64,000 nt of DNA from Micractinium sp. NFX-FRZ (GCA_029339195.1 JAPTJF010000282.1:1-64000); one strand, 5' to 3'. Positions 23,801 through 37,279 are shown, counted from the stretch's first letter. Numbers and translations are program-made. The notes: generated from the letters alone by a model not told the origin.

Positions 23801-26468
23801 ATGGCGCCGACGTAGGCAATGTGGGTGCCTGCGGGGGGCGGCGGAGGGGAGCGCACGGCGGGCTAGGAGGGTCAACGCAAGAGCAGGCGAGGCAGTCGCG
23901 GGCGGGGGAACAAGGTGCGCCCCGCTGCAAGCTGTCTTTGTGGAAACAGACAGCAGAGCGGAGATGAGCCCATGCACTGACCGCAGCAGCACGCCTGGCA
24001 GCGGCTGGCGGCGGCGCGTGCTCACCGGGAGAAGACTTGGGGATGCGGGGCAGGGGCACGCCGCTGGGGCAGTCTCCGTTGGGGCACTCCTCTGGCAGGC
24101 CGTTGATGCAGCGGTAGCACATCTGGCTGCCAGGGATCCATGCATAGGTGTCCTCAGAGCACTCCACGCACTCGTCGGTGCCCGGCTGGCTGGAGTAGGT
24201 GCCGATGGGGCAGGGGATGCAGACGGCGCTGCCGGCATTGGAGTAGGTGCCGGCGGGGCAATCCTGGCAGCCGCCGCCGATGACAGAGAACTGGCCGGCG
24301 GGGCAGGCGCTGCAGCCGTAGCCGTTGCCAAACGTGCCTGCAGCATTAGAAACGAGGGGTGGAGGGAAGGATGTGAGGACAGGGTGGGGGCAGCAGGAGG
24401 ACCTGGCAGGAGGCGGCAGGCCGCATCCCCTTTCCCACAGAGCAGGGAGGCACGTCAGCACCCGTGTCTGCCCCGCCCGCACACGCTTGCCCCGCCCACC
24501 CCCTGCCGCTCGCTCACCTGGGGGGCACCAGGCGCAGACCTTGAACGTCTTCTCCTTCTCGTTGAACTTGTTCACGGCGGCATCCTCAATGATCATCACG
24601 CCTGCCGGGGGTTCGGGGGTGGGAGGCGGGGCGGGGTGGGGATGGTGGATTGGTTGGCAGGCAGGTACCATTGTGTGCCACACACACACGTGCACACCAC
24701 GCACAGCCAGCCTCGCCACCCAGCATGGGCCCCTCGGAGCGCCGCCCTGTGCCACCCGCCGCACCCAGCCAGGCTGCCTTACACGCACCGTAGGAGTTGT
24801 CGGGGCAGGGGTCGGCGATGGCCTCGTTTTGCATGCACAGGCCGATGGCGGAGTAGAAGGGGTCACGAGAGTCCATGTCAGTGCAGTCCGTCACCTCGCC
24901 CAGGGGCGTGATGTCGTCGTCTTGCAGCATGTCATCCTTGGAGACGTCGGCCTGCGTTGAGACAGGAGGGGCTAGGGTGAGTGGGTGGGTGGGAGGGTGT
25001 GCTGGGGGCGCGGCGGTGCCAGCAGGAGCGCCGCCCCGCGCAGGCAGCCTGGCGCGCGCTCCGGGCCCTTGCGTCCGCCACCAATATCACTGGCACCGCT
25101 TGCGTTGCGTTGGGTGACTGCATGCCCAAGCACCCCCCGTGCCCTTCCCGCCCTCCCAGCCCGCCCTACTGCCGCGGGCACTGCCCGCACGGCCCATCGC
25201 TGGCAGGCAGTGCGCCACCAGCAGGGGGCCGCCCAGGGGCGCCTACGCGCAGGGGCAGCATGGCTCACCTCTGTGATTGCATACACCAGGTTTGGCGCAT
25301 CCATGCGCTTGACGATCAGCTTCCCGGGGAAGAAGTCCAGATCCGGCACCTCGATGCGGTAGTTGAACTGCTTGTACTCGTCCAGACCGTACACGTAGCT
25401 CTCGAGTGCCTTGATCACGGCGCGGCGCACGCCCTCCAGCTTGGAGCCGGTGCCGATGGAGGGGATCACGGCGGGGCGGCTGGCGGGGCAGTCCTGGTAG
25501 TTTTGGATATCGGTGAAGTTGGTAGCGGCGGACCAGAGGGAGGGCACCTGGGCGCCAAAGGCCTGCAGGGAGGTGAGGGTGACCTGCGGGGAGGAAGGGA
25601 GAAGGGGAGGGTGGAAGGGGCGGGAAGGGGTGAGATGACTGGGCGGGGCAGGACAGCAAGGCGGCATGGGGGTTGCACAGTCGTGGGGGCGGGGCGGGAG
25701 CGGAGGGGCGCAGGGCACGGCACGGCACAGCGGCGGCGGGTGGGCGGCAGGCGGGGCTGGCAGCGTGGCGTGCTGCGCTGTGCTGTGCTGTGCTGTGCTG
25801 CGCGCCTCACCCCGCAGTTTGCGCCCAGGTCGAGTCGGAAGCTGGTGAGGCAGGTGGCAATGAGGTCGCTGGAGGCGTCTGTGGGGGCAACAAACTCGAG
25901 CTTCAAGTGTCCTGCGGGGCAGCAAGGGCGGGCAGCCAGGGGCGGGCGGGCGGGCGGGCGGATGAGCGGCAGGTGGGTCCGTAGTGCGTCCGTAGGGCCG
26001 CGCGCGAGGCAGGCAGGCACGGCAGGGCAAACCGCGGTGTCATCTGCCAGATGGGGGGCGGTTGGGAAGCAGTGCCAGCGGGGAGGGGGCAGGATAATGG
26101 TGGGCTGCCAACCACTGGTGCTGGGCGCACACAAGGTATGTGGAGGATGTGGGCAGGCAGGCGGAGGGTGCAAACACCCCTCCCGCCCGCTCGCACACCC
26201 GCGACCAAAGGCAGCAACGTGCGGGCCGGCCGCCGCCTGCCACTGCCACGGCGCCCCTCCCATCCGCCGGCCCGACTGCCCCACAACATCAACCCAAGCA
26301 GAGCCAATGGTGTGGCAGATGCGGGGTATGAGTCGTCAGAAGACAGGGAGCAGGGCAGGGGAGGATCCAGGACAGGCTCCAGGACGCACCGGGGGTGCAG
26401 CTCGGCTGAGCGGCGGCGCCGGCGACGAGGGCCAGCAGGCAGGCCGCCAGGGCGGCCGTGCGCTCCAT
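17870..26468 (-). CDS. Large secreted GCC2/GCC3 (ephrin-receptor-like) cysteine-rich protein, 23 exons
   Basis: Exons: 26468-26390, 25911-25811, 25583-25269, 24951-24789, 24601-24518, 24337-24026, 23828-23683, 23463-23297, 23054-22916, 22611-22463, 22228-22164, 21971-21840, 21509-21407, 21201-20995, 20721-20606, 20350-20038, 19808-19617, 19409-19330, 19191-19122, 18961-18865, 18674-18421, 18198-18127 and 17963-17870. They sum to 1149 residues with all phases matching. A signal peptide (MERTAALAACLLALVAGAAA) opens the protein. Residues ~21-240 form an unrecognised, mostly non-repetitive domain. Residues ~240-350 and ~540-1149 are tandem GCC2/GCC3-type repeats with CPAGTYS, CPIGTYSS and CPPGSYY cores, and many junctions split a TGC cysteine codon as TG|C. 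Residues ~351-540 are a second non-repeat domain. No kinase or transmembrane segment is present, so this is likely an extracellular or wall protein. Function is unknown. Confidence 0.9.
20400..20455. repeat. ATTGA-rich AT island in an intron
   Basis: Short imperfect repeats of TTGAT/ATTGA lie in the intron between exons 15 and 16 of the large Cys-rich gene, standing out from the GC-rich surroundings. No function is evident. Confidence 0.7.
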
Positions 26469-28102
26469 CGTGCTGCGGTCTCCTGCAGCGAGCAAACAAG
26501 CGATCCAGCGCGCGATGTTGGTGCTCGGGCCCTGCTCGTAGCGCAAACCGCCCAGCAGCAGCAACCATGCGAACCGGCCGGCGACCAGCCAGGCCGCTGC
26601 GGCGCCGCCTGCAGCGCTGCAAACTGCAGCAGAGACATGTGCAGCGCTGCTGGGATGCTCGCAGGGGGTCAACAAGGGCAGGCAGCTGCAGTTAACCGGT
26701 GTGTCACCTGACGAGTGGCTGGGACAAGAAAGGAGTGGCGGACGGTGCTCGGCTATGCCGGGTGACCGGGTCAACCGAGATGGGAAGATGGCTAGGCTGG
26801 AATGCCGAGACGCTTTCAACCTCCTGCGCGCACGAGGGCCGTGGCACTAGCCACGCTGGCAGTCTGAGAGGACGGGCACCGCACGGCACGAGGAGCGAAC
26901 ATCGGTGACAGGGCTCCAGGAAGGTATGAAACGCAGGAAGTCGGATGAAAGCGGGGCGTTTGTGAGCATGGCACCCACGGCCGGGACGGGGTCTGGTCCT
27001 GGAGGTGCTGGGACACGCCATGGGACACGCCCAGTTCCTCTTCTCCCGCCTGCCGGGACACCGCTCGTTTAGCTGCAGGACGGGGTGAACGAACAGCCAG
27101 AGCGAGCAGTTCAGTTACAAGCGTCGAGATGGGCCGAAAAGGACAGCTGGGAAGGCCTGCAACGCCAGCATTGGCTGGCCCGCCGACCCCAGCGGCGGCG
27201 GGGCGGGCGGGCGGCCGCTGCGATGTCACACGTGTGCTGCTAGTGGGGCCCTTCTGACCTCTGCTTTTTGCTGTGGGTGCTTGAAATGACTTTACAAGCG
27301 CATGCCACTCCACCGCAGACATGCTAACACACTGTGCAGCCAATTCCCCCAAACATCTCATCCGGTGCTGCTAGAGCGCTGCTCCAGTGCGCATCCGCCG
27401 CCGCCGTGTGCGGCAGGAGCGTGCGCACTGCGATGTCACATGTTTGCATGCATACACGATGTGCGTTTCTCTCCGCGCATCGGATCTGAGCACCATGTTG
27501 ACATCATACTTGCGTGCAGTCCTCCCTTTGTTGTGCCCTCTGCCGTTGCCCTCTCTTGCCTCCCGGCCAGTGCTCGCCCCGCCCTGGGGCTTGTAAAGTG
27601 CAACCCTGCTCTGCGGCCGCCCCCTGAGCCTGCCACCTTGTCTAATTGCATTTGCACAAGTGCTGACCACTGCACATTCCAAGTCATGGGCCTGCATGAA
27701 GAATCGACATCGCCCAAAGCTGGTGGGACCAGGGGAGCTCTAATCGACCTGGCTGTCCACCCGTGCACCAACGGTGGCTGGGGTGGCCCAGCACGAGCGA
27801 GCGAACTACGGTTCTAGCTCCCTCGGGTAGATTTCGGCGGAGCAAATACACTGCAAGGCTCCTTGAAGAGGTTGTGCGCTCGGCACAGAGACCGGGTGGA
27901 TCGGTCGCCGGGATACGACCGCTTCCTCCCTGGAGAGCGAGCACCTGCCGGGACACCGGCTCGCCCGGGCACTTGCACGGCAAACGAACACGCGCCTGGA
28001 GGAGTTACAACCTTCTTGAGACGAAACGGACAGCTTGCACGCGGGACAGGCCCAGCAGCACTGGGAAGGCCCCGCTTCGCCATCCCCATCTCTGCGCCGC
28101 CG
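26469..28102. other. Intergenic region upstream of large Cys-rich gene
   Basis: No gene could be supported in 1.6 kb. The left part must contain the promoter of the large Cys-rich gene. The right end is the 3' region of SEC15, with a minus-strand TGTAA at 28005-28009. Open frames here lack splice support and protein-like composition. Confidence 0.5.
28005..28009 (-). terminator. Possible TGTAA polyadenylation signal of SEC15
   Basis: A TGTAA pentamer on the coding strand about 95 bp past the SEC15 stop codon, a typical distance for a chlorophyte polyadenylation signal. Confidence 0.45.
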
Positions 28103-30942
28103 TCAGCTGCCGCCCCGGCTGGTGGTGCTGCCTGCGCGCCTCGCAGCCGCTTCGCTGGCCGTGAAACTGCCGCCCCGGCTGGCTGCTGGTGAGGAGGAGC
28201 GGCTCTGCTCCCTCAGCTCCCGCAGCACTCGGTCCACAGTCTTGCGGCTGATGAAGCGCTGCAGGCAGGCGGCGGGGCCGGGTTGCGTCCAGGGCAGGGG
28301 GCGAAGGGATGGGGGGCAGGGAGGGTCAGCACAAAGTCCCTGCTTGTCCGGCAGCAGGGCAATGCGCGGCTGCCGGCGTAGCTTCACCTGGCAGGGTTGC
28401 ATTGCACTCTCAGGCGCCCCTGCTCGGCGGTTACAGGCCGACTGACGCTGGCGGCACCCAGCAGCAGTGGCTGGGTGGCCTCTGGCTGGGGCAGAGGAGG
28501 CCAGCAGCACGATCCATCAGCAGCGGAGCCCGCCCCTCTGCCACCTGCCCACCTGCCACCTGCTCGTCCCCACACACTTGCCCCTCTCATGGGGTCCCTA
28601 CCCCTCCCTGCCCCGTCCATGGCCCTCACCCGGAACCTGAGCCCCACAAGGACTTGAGCTCCCACCACATGCCCCTGCCAGCACCCCCCCACACCCCGCA
28701 CCCCTCCACACACCCTGCACCCCCCTGCCCGGTTGCTGTCATGTAGCCCTGCACCCACACCCGGCAGCCAGTAGCGCGCCACTCCCGCACCCCCGCCCGC
28801 TCGCCCTCGTGCACCTGCACACCCTACAGCCAGCAGCGCGCCCCTCCCGCACCTCTGCCTGCTTGCTCTTGTGCATCCCCGCAAACTGGGAGGCCTTGTC
28901 CAGCTCCCGGTACTTGTCCAGCACAAGGGCCGCCCGCCGCAGGTCGAGAGACATGTACTTGCCCAGGCGCAGCTCCGGCTGCAGCAGCTCTTCCAGGCTG
29001 CGTTCGAGGGGGGAAGAGGGCAGGGAAGGAAGGGAAGGAAGGGGAAGATGAGTGCGGGGAAGAATCGTGCAGCCGCCCATGTGCGCAGCTCCGGCTGCAG
29101 CAGCACTTCCAGGCTGCGTCAGAAAGGAAAAGAGGAGGGCAGGCAGGGGAGGGCTGACGGGGAAGATGAGTGCAGGGAAGGAGCCACCAAACCACCCACC
29201 CACTCACGTGGTAAGCAGTCATCAACAAATCGGGCATGCAAGCCTCCTGCCGGGCACCCGTGAGCCACACGCTAGCAGCGGCTCTGCCGGCGCATGCCCC
29301 ACCCACAGCGCCCTCCCAATTTCCTGGGAAAAAGAAGCAAACCACAAACAGAGGGGCACCCACCTTCCAAACACCATCATCTCGCAGAACAGCAGCGGCT
29401 CCGCCAGCTCATCCGACAGCCCAGGCGCCCCCATGCTGCCCGCCGCGCGGCTGCAGGGGCGGCAAGGGGTAGAGGAGTGGATGCAGCTGTGAGGTTGAAG
29501 GGCAGAGCAGCAGTGCAGGTCAGGTCTGGCGCGGGCCTGTTGAAGATGGACCGAGACAGGCAGGCACGCACTGTGGTTGCTAGGGCCTGGGGAGGGACAG
29601 GCAGGCAGGCAGGCGGCGGGCGGCGGGCTGGCGGGCAGACACTGGCTGAGAAGGGAGGCTGGAGGGCAGGCAGGCTCAAGGGCAGGCAGGCCAGCTCACC
29701 TGATGCCACCCAGGTCGCTGTACAGCCGCTGCAGGCCAAAGATGTTGAAGGCGGGCACCGCATCTGCACGTGGGCAATAGGCGGGCAGGCACAGAGGGTG
29801 ACGGGCAGGAGAGGGCGGTGTGTGCCGGGGCAGGCGGGGCAGCACAGGCAAGGAGGAGTTGGCAGGCAAGCGGCCGGCAGCAGGGCGCCTTTTGTGAGCC
29901 CAACGACGCCAGCAACATGGGTGAGTGAGCTCCTTGGCACAGCCTACTTGCAACCCAGGCCTTCCCACTGCCGGTTCGGCGCTCCTGCTGCTGCAGCCCC
30001 AGATGCACCCTCACTTGCCACCCTCCCCTCCATAGCCCCCCACAAGGCCACACACACAAGAGCTTGCACCCGACATGAGCTGCAGCATGCTGGCGTGCCC
30101 CACGTATCGCCTCTTATGTTCTTGCCCTATGCCGCCCTCGCACCCTCTACCACCGCGGCAGAGAAACACTCACCGGACATGAGCTGCAGCATGGTGGCGT
30201 CGCCCACGTACCGCACCATCCCGCGCAGCATGCGCTCGGCGCTGGCATCGGGAGCCATGCGGTTCACCAGGCTGGCGCACTCCTGGAGCCAGCACATGCC
30301 AGTTGAAGCGGAAGGTAAAGTGGAGTCTGCCAAGTGGTCTGCCAGGAGCCATGCGGTTCACAGCCCAGTGCCGCACAGCAACGCATGGCATAGCGCAGCA
30401 CAGCATGCCCCGCCCTCCAGCACTTGGTCTTTGGGTGCAGTATGAAGTCGCGCACATCAGCACCGCCTGCCTCCACAAACGCAGCACAGCACAGCATGGC
30501 ACGGCACAGCACAGCGCCTTACACCCGGGTGTCCTCCCCCGCCCGCACTCGCCTTGAGGTAAAGGATGAGCTCATCCACATAGGGGCTGTATGCCGTGCT
30601 GCGCTGCTGCTCAGCGGGCGCCCAATCCAGCTGCTCCGCTTGCGCCAGCAGCTCTGCTGCCTGCGCTGCCATGGCCTGCACCACCAACGCTTCGGCTGAG
30701 CCCAGTAGAGAGGCAAATGCAGCGGCACTGCTGCCCGCCACCTCAGCTGCTGCGCCGCCGCCGCCGGCACGTGCCCCGCCTGGCCCCCTGCTGGTTGCTG
30801 TGGCAGCAGTCATGGCTGTGGCAGAGACGGACAGCACGGTGTGGCCAGACTGCAGGCTGCTGGCGGGCTGCGGCTGGGCGGTATGCTGCGGGGCGGGGCC
30901 GCCGGGCGCCGCGCCGGCGGCGGCCTGTCGTGCCGCTGCTGC

Positions 30943-30986
<44 letters not shown>

Positions 30987-33900
30987 GAGGAGACCCTCCT
31001 GGCGAGGGCGCGCTGCCGTGGCTGCTGGTGGGGCTGCCTGCACGCTGCCGCACGCTGCTGCCGCCCGGCCCCTCACCAGCCCCTGCTGCCCCGCCATCCG
31101 CCTGCTGCCTGCCCCGCTGCTGCCCCTCCTCAGCCTCTAATCCTCCCCTGCCCGGCGACCGGCTGCGGCTCCGGCTGCGTCGCCCAGGGCTGGGGCTCCT
31201 GCTAGCGGCGGCGGCTGTTGCGGCCGCCGCCGCCGCCACCGTCTCTGCGGTGTCCCCACGCGCCTGGGCCAGCGCAAGATCGTCCAGCGGGCCCAGTGCG
31301 TGCATCAGCGCCGCCACATTTGCCACCAGCTGCAGCGCAGCTTCCACCGGGAGATCCGCTTCCCCGGCAGCGGCATCCACCCGCCGCTGCAGCGCCTCCA
31401 CAACGACGCGGGACAGCATGCGGTCGCGGTACTGCCGCGCTGCCGGCACCACCTCCCCGGCGGTCAGCAGGCCTTTGAGGTAGGCAACTGCATGGCGGGG
31501 ACGGGGGAGGGGAGGGGAGGGAGGCGAGAGGGGAGCGGGGACTGGTGTGTGTGTGTTTGGGGGCCGATGCATCACCGCTCGTGAGCCCGCCCTGCCATCC
31601 ACCATGCAACCTGCCCCTCCTGCACGCCTCGTCAAAACAGCAGCGCTACTGCCCCACCAAACACGCTCACACTGCCTGTTCTTGATTTCTTACTGCCCAC
31701 ACCCACCCACCTGTGTCCACGCATGCTCCCGTGTTGCATACCCCTATGTTTGGACCACCTGCTCTGGTACCTTGCCCACCCTCTGTTACTGCCCGCACCC
31801 ACCCACCTGTGTCCACGATGTGCTCCCGGATGATGCGCACCAGCTGGGGCACCATGGGGGTGAAGGGAGCCTTGAAGGGCGGCCGCTTGTTGCCCGCATC
31901 CTGAGGGGCAGGCATGCGGGGGGGTGCGCACATGCCAAGGAGTGTGCTGAGTGCTGGGCGGCGTGCAAACACACGGCAGAGAGCTCCCACACGTAACTAA
32001 GAGCTCCCACAGTAACCAAGCACAGCACAGGCACAGGCCGGCAGAGATGAAGGCAAACGGTGCAGGGGCAGAGAGGCTGGCAGGCTTGATGACGCGATTG
32101 CTGCCCAGGGGCGGCCCATCGGAGCACCTAAGCATGCCCCCCCACACCACAATATGTGTGCACGCCTCCACCACAGAGCACCAGTGCACCAATGTCACGC
32201 CTTCTACCAACCTGTGTGCGGAAGGTGGGGGGCAGCGCCAGCTGTCCAAACAGCTCCTGCCACCGCGCCCCGCTCTCCACCTCAACAGGCGCCGCCAGGC
32301 TGTCGTTTGCCACCGCTGCCTGTTGGTGCGAGGGGCGGGGCCGGGCAGGCAGGCAGGGATGGGAGATTGTCACGCAAAGAAGGCAGGTGCGGGGCACGGT
32401 CTGGCAAGCAATCAATCTTTGTGCCACCTGGCAGCGGCCATGCCTGCCCCCCCGTACCTGCCAGTGCCTGTGTATTGGCCTGTGTCTAGCACCAGCCATC
32501 GCATGGTGCCACCCCATGCTGCCGTGACACGCGCACCGCCCCCGCACCCACCTGTACTGCCGCCACCGAGGCCGCCTCCAGCAGCTCCTGGTGCTTCCCT
32601 CCACCCTTGCACTGTACCGCCCCAGCACGCACCTGTACTGCCGCCACCGAGGCCGCCCCCAGCAGCTCCTGGTACTTGCCCCGCCCGCCCATCAGCACTT
32701 CCTTGATGGCCACGGTGTGGTAGCCACAGTGGTCTGCAGGGCATCAAAGAAAGATGCACATCACGGCTGAGCAGGCTGTGCAAGTGCGTGGCCCCAGTTG
32801 TACAACATGCAAACCCCAGCGCTGTTGCTTCACATGCACAGCACCTTGGCCCACCCTGCGTCCACCCTGCCGCCCTCCAGCCAGCTCAGCATCCTGCCCA
32901 GCTGCGCTCTATCCCCCCACCTTGCGCCAGGCAAACCAGCAGCATGGGGTCTGTCACTACTGACCCACCCACCGTCCGCCCTGCTGCGCAACCAGCCAGC
33001 CAGCCAGCCCTGCACCCTTGCACGCTGCCCCGCCCCCTGCCCACCCGAAACCCCATCTTTCTGTCATGCTCCCGTCCACCCACCCAGTGCAAGGCAGACA
33101 AGCAGCAGGAAGTCTTTGACCGTCAGCATGGCGGCGGCGGCCGTGGCCCCCCGGAACGCAGGCTCAAGCACCCGCTTCAGGGCCGCCACTGCTGTGTCCC
33201 AGGCGGCGTCCACCTGCTCAGGGTGGCACATGAGAGGTAAGGGTGGGTTGACAGGCGACCTCAGGAAGCAGGCAGTGTGCTGCGACTGAGGTGTCCCAGG
33301 TGCCAATCCACCCGGGCAAAAGGTCAGAGTGGGTTGTCTAGCAGCTGAGCGCTGAAAGAAGCTGTTGTGTCACCACTGTGGCACCCGCATGAACTTGCAC
33401 GGGTGAGCCACGCAGGTGCCCCAACTGCCCAAGCCCCGCCGGCCCCCTCCCCTCACCTGCGCCACCAAATCCAGCGGCCCCTCTGCGGTACCGACCCCCG
33501 CCGTGCGGGATACCGCGTCCTCCACCAGGAAGTATCCCACCAGCTGGGTGAGGTACGCCTGGTAGTGGGACAGGAAGTCGCCAGCTAGCGCCAGGTCAGT
33601 CGCCAACTGAGGAACCAAGCGGGGCGGGGGGTGGGGGCGGCAAGGGGTGTGGTGGCTCAGGGCGGTGCGGGCATTGGGGCAAAGCAAGGGAGCAAAGCAG
33701 GGGTGGCCGGCACGGGGTGTGGGCAAGCCAGCAAAGCATGGCGGGGCGCTGCCTTCCGTCCTGACCTCTCTTAAACATGTGCTGCCCCTGCCCCGCCCCA
33801 CCTGGCACCGCAAGCCCAACCTTCACATACGCCGATCCACAACGATGCCAGCCCCCCTCCTTACCCCCACCCTCGCCCCCACCTGCTGCCTCCTGTTCTG

Positions 33901-36654
33901 TGCGTAGTACTCGACGAACTGCGGCAGGCGGCCGAGGCAGGCGTGGATGTGCACGCAGCGGTGGAGCGGCGTCATGTCCACTCCATCCAGCAAGTCGCCT
34001 GCATGCGGGGCCAAATGATTTGAAAAGTTGGGTCAATTATTACTGTCAAGCGTAGTATGTGTGCATTCTCGGGAAAATACAGCAGCGGGGTGGCGCCATG
34101 TCCAGGCATGTGCAGCAAACCGCCAACATTGGATGTACACTTTAATGCATGGTTCAGTGTCATATGTCTGTCCCCAGAGTGCGTAGCGGCGGAGGGGGTT
34201 CAAGCCCAGGTGCCGCCTCGTGGGCAGTGCGACAGGCGGGGCAGGCGGCAGGAGGGAGGCGCACCGGTTGCGACGGAGGTGTTGGAGCGAGCCATGCCGC
34301 GAGTGTGCATTGGCTGTGGTGTCTGCACCGCCGCTGCCTCTGTTGCCGCCGCTGCTGCTGCTGCTGCTTTGGTTGTTGAGGTGCCAATGCCTGGTGGGGA
34401 CGCAGCAGACCCTGCTGCTCCTGCTGCTGCTGCTGCTGCTGCTGCTGGCCCTGCTCCTGCTGAGCGTGTGGGCGAGCTGGCTGCCTGGCGGGCCGTCCGG
34501 AACGTGGCCATGCGGGCAGCGGCGCTGCCGCTGCCGCCAGGGCTCGAGGCGGCACCGCGCGGCGAGCCTGCAGCTGCTGCTCCTGCTGCCGCCGACTGCG
34601 GCGTGCCGACGGCGGCTGGCAGGTCGAGGGGAGTGGGCGGCGCCACGTCCTGCACCCCGGGCGCCCGAAGCGACCGTGCCACAAGCTCCCCAGCCGCCCG
34701 CACGTCAGCCAGCTGCTCCAGCTGGGGCAGCAGCAGCTTGCGCTGCCTCGCCAGCTGCTCCTCCTGCTGCCGCTCGGAAGCGGCCCAGCGGATGGCACGC
34801 AGCCCAATGGTGCGCGCCTGCGCCCGCACGCTGGCCAGCCAATTGTTGAAGTCGGCTATGGCACGCTGCTCCAGTGCCGCCGCCAGCTCAGCCACCCGCT
34901 CCCGGAGGAAGGGAGCCAAGGGGCCTAGCTGTGGTACACCGCCGCCGCCACTGCCGCCGCCGCTGCCGGGCCGCAGCCGCCCGCCTGGCGCCGGTGTGCC
35001 GCCACCGCCCCCTGCCGCCCCGCCCGGGGTGCCCGCCTTCATGGGGGTCCCCTCCCGGCTGCCCCCCACCGCCGCCCCTGCACCCCCGCGCGGCAGCGGC
35101 GTCCCCGGGCCAGCGCTGCCGGGCGGCTGCAGCTGGGCGTCATAGCCGCCGCGCAGCAGGGCGCCGTGGTCCCGCTGTACTGCCTCCAGCGTCTTGTACG
35201 CCTTGTACAGCTGCTTGCCCTCAATCAGCTTGGCCGCCTTCACACACAGCTGCAGCACCTGGAGCGCGCTGCCCACCGCCTGCAGTGAGGAAAGACACAC
35301 GCACACAAGGCACAAGGGCGGCGTGGCGAGGGGCTGGGTGGGGTGCAGGGAGCATGGCGAGGTGCAGGGCAGCCATGTTGCCGTTACTGCAACAGGTGCC
35401 GTGGGATGCAGCAAAAGTGACTGCCACCCTGCTCTCCGTCTTTCCTCCAGGCTCGCTCTTCATTCAATGCCCCAACAAATCAACAGCCCGGCCAGCCTAC
35501 CGCAGCAGCTGGCAGATGCCCAGCTCACCTGCCGCGCCTCCGCCACGCCCTGCTGCAGCGCCGCCGCCTCCTGCACCTCCTCAAGCCGGCCCGCAAAAGA
35601 GGTGCCCGCCGCCTGCAGGGCCGAGGCAGACAGGCAGGCATTGTCACTCAGGCAGGCAGTGCATGCATGCACGCATGTGTGCTGAAACGCTTAGGCGGCC
35701 CTGACCACAACAACAGGTGCCCGCCGCGTGCGCAGCAGCTGCTCCTTCAGCGCCTGCCGCCCCTCTGCTGCGCCGCTGCCGCCCTCCTGGGAGAGGCATG
35801 GAGGCAGGCAGTGCGTGCATGCTGGCATGCCTGCATGATGACGCCCTCACGAACGCCCCGAGGGTGTCCCCGCACATGCCACCCTCACGCACTGACACCC
35901 ACGGCAATCCCTGCGCGTTCAACCCTCCGCCCCCCGCCCGCCCGCCCCCCCCCAACCCCCCCCCCAACCCCGCACCTGCAGCGTGCCATTGCTGGCCAGC
36001 AGGTGCTTGCGCAGGGCAGCGGTGTCGCGCTGCATGGTGCCCAGCTCATGCAAGGCGCCTGCTATCTCGGCGGCATTGGACCTGCAGGAGGACAGAGAGG
36101 GCACCTCGGGGGCAGCGTGGAGGGGGCTGGATGTTTGAGGTTGGGGATGGGATGAGCGCAGCAGCCTATTGCAGGCACGTAGGCCCGGGCTATCGGTGCA
36201 GGCAGGCGTGCTGTGCCCTCCGCACTGCACCCACCTCGCCCGCCCCACACATCTGTCCTGCCCTCAGCACCCACCACCGAACCCTCCTCCCCCACCTGCA
36301 GATCTGGGCAATCTCCGCCTCCTTCTCCTCCGCCACCTCCCCTAGAAGCTCCAGCACCCTCTCGAGCACACTGCCCTCTTCAGCCCCGCCGCCGCCCTCG
36401 CTGTCACGAGTCGTTGCCGACAGCGCCGACTCCCCGCCGTCGCCGCGCCCCGGCGGCAGCGGCACCGCCGCCCCCGCCGCTCCCATAGGCTCCCCGCTGC
36501 CGCCGCCGCGCTCCTCGCCTGCCTCTGCTGAATCCACTTCGAACACGGCTTTGACCAGGGGCCCCACATCGTGGCTCTCTATCGCTGACTCCACCAAGTC
36601 GCGGAGGTGCTCAAGCGTGGCGCCAGAGGCAGCCAGCGTGCCCGCCTGGTTCAT
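28103..36654 (-). CDS. SEC15: Exocyst complex subunit SEC15 (EXOC6)
   Basis: Sec15 is the exocyst subunit that links Rab GTPase-marked vesicles to the tethering complex at the plasma membrane. Exons: 36654-36296, 36081-35976, ~35786-35715 (donor uncertain), 35612-35529, 35279-34265, 33998-33883, 33606-33457, 33213-33084, 32733-32633, 32319-32212, 31900-31807, 31487-30553, 30282-30174, 29763-29700, 29450-29364, 28997-28853 and 28258-28103. Family signatures include LCVKAAKLIEGKQLYKAYKT and FNNWLASVRAQARTIGLRAI in the N-terminal half, MTPLHRCVHIHACLGRLPQF then LVGYFLVEDAVSRTAGV in the core, and AYSPYVDELILYLK with FNIFGLQRLYSDLGG near the C-terminus. At ~1276 residues it exceeds the plant ~800 because Ala/Gly/Ser-rich insertions fill exons 5 and 12. 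Exon 12 ends in a GC donor (AAG|GCGAGT). Exon edges are copied in four introns. It is divergent from the RING gene. Confidence 0.93.
28771..28875 (-). repeat. Duplicated exon edge (SEC15 exon 16 donor)
   Basis: Sequence around the exon 16 donor (28833-28875) has a diverged copy at about 28771-28813 in the following intron, 62 bp away, including the CCGCAC (donor GTGCGG) element. Confidence 0.7.
28967..29119 (-). repeat. Duplicated exon edge (SEC15 exon 16 acceptor)
   Basis: Bases 28967-29003, spanning the acceptor and first codons of exon 16, recur with two mismatches at 29083-29119 inside the upstream intron, 116 bp away. Confidence 0.88.
30072..30215 (-). repeat. Duplicated exon edge (SEC15 exon 13 donor)
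   Basis: The last ~40 bases of exon 13 (30176-30215) have a near copy at 30072-30110 in the downstream intron, 104 bp away. The copy has few mismatches and one missing base. Confidence 0.88.
32550..32680 (-). repeat. Duplicated exon edge (SEC15 exon 9 donor)
   Basis: About 45 bases ending exon 9, with the donor (32631-32675), recur at 32550-32594 in the following intron, 81 bp away. The copy even encodes a near-identical HQELLEAASVAAVQV and has a GTGGGT donor where the true one is GTGCGT. Confidence 0.92.
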
Positions 36655-37279
36655 CCCGCCTGCTGCTGCCGGCCGCAAGCAAGGCGCCTGCAGGAGAGGG
36701 GGCAGCATCTGGTGGGCCAGCAGATGGGGAGGGCAGGGGAGCAGCGCGGGAATGGCGGCGGGCGGCAGCAAGCGGCGGCGGGTGGCGGCAGGCCCCCCCA
36801 TCTTCTGCCTGCCAGCCTTGCCTTCGTGGCAGCAGAAGCATGCGACTCCAGGCCACTTCCTCGTACGGGCAAGCGGAACAAGGCCGTGCCAGCTTCAAGT
36901 CTGGGGCCGAAGCGATCAAGCGATCCATGATAGACTCACCGCTTGCTCCTGCCGTTCCCCACCGCTATGCGCACTCTCTGATCACGCTCAGCACCCCATA
37001 TGGGCGCGAAAAGCCGGCCGCTTGCGGTCACCGATTGCTTTGCAGCGAAAGTAGCTGCTCCAGCCCCGGGTTGGACTCCGTCAAGTCACAGGACCGGGAT
37101 GGGCGTTGTGGGAAAGTTCAAGCGAATGCAGCAGGGGCCCATGTTGCATGGGGAGGCTCCGCAACTTCCTTCCTGCGACGGCTTCCCGTGATTGTTCCTG
37201 CTGCTTTACGGTTTACTCTGATCGGAGACAGGTTCTGACCCTGTGCATTGGTGTCCCTACCTCTCTTGCACGCCTCAGA
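36655..37279. promoter_or_regulatory. Divergent upstream region SEC15 / RING gene
   Basis: These 625 bp separate the two divergent start codons. A CCTGCAG acceptor-like site just above the SEC15 ATG (near 36689) hints at an untranslated first exon for SEC15. No defined promoter element was recognised. Confidence 0.4.
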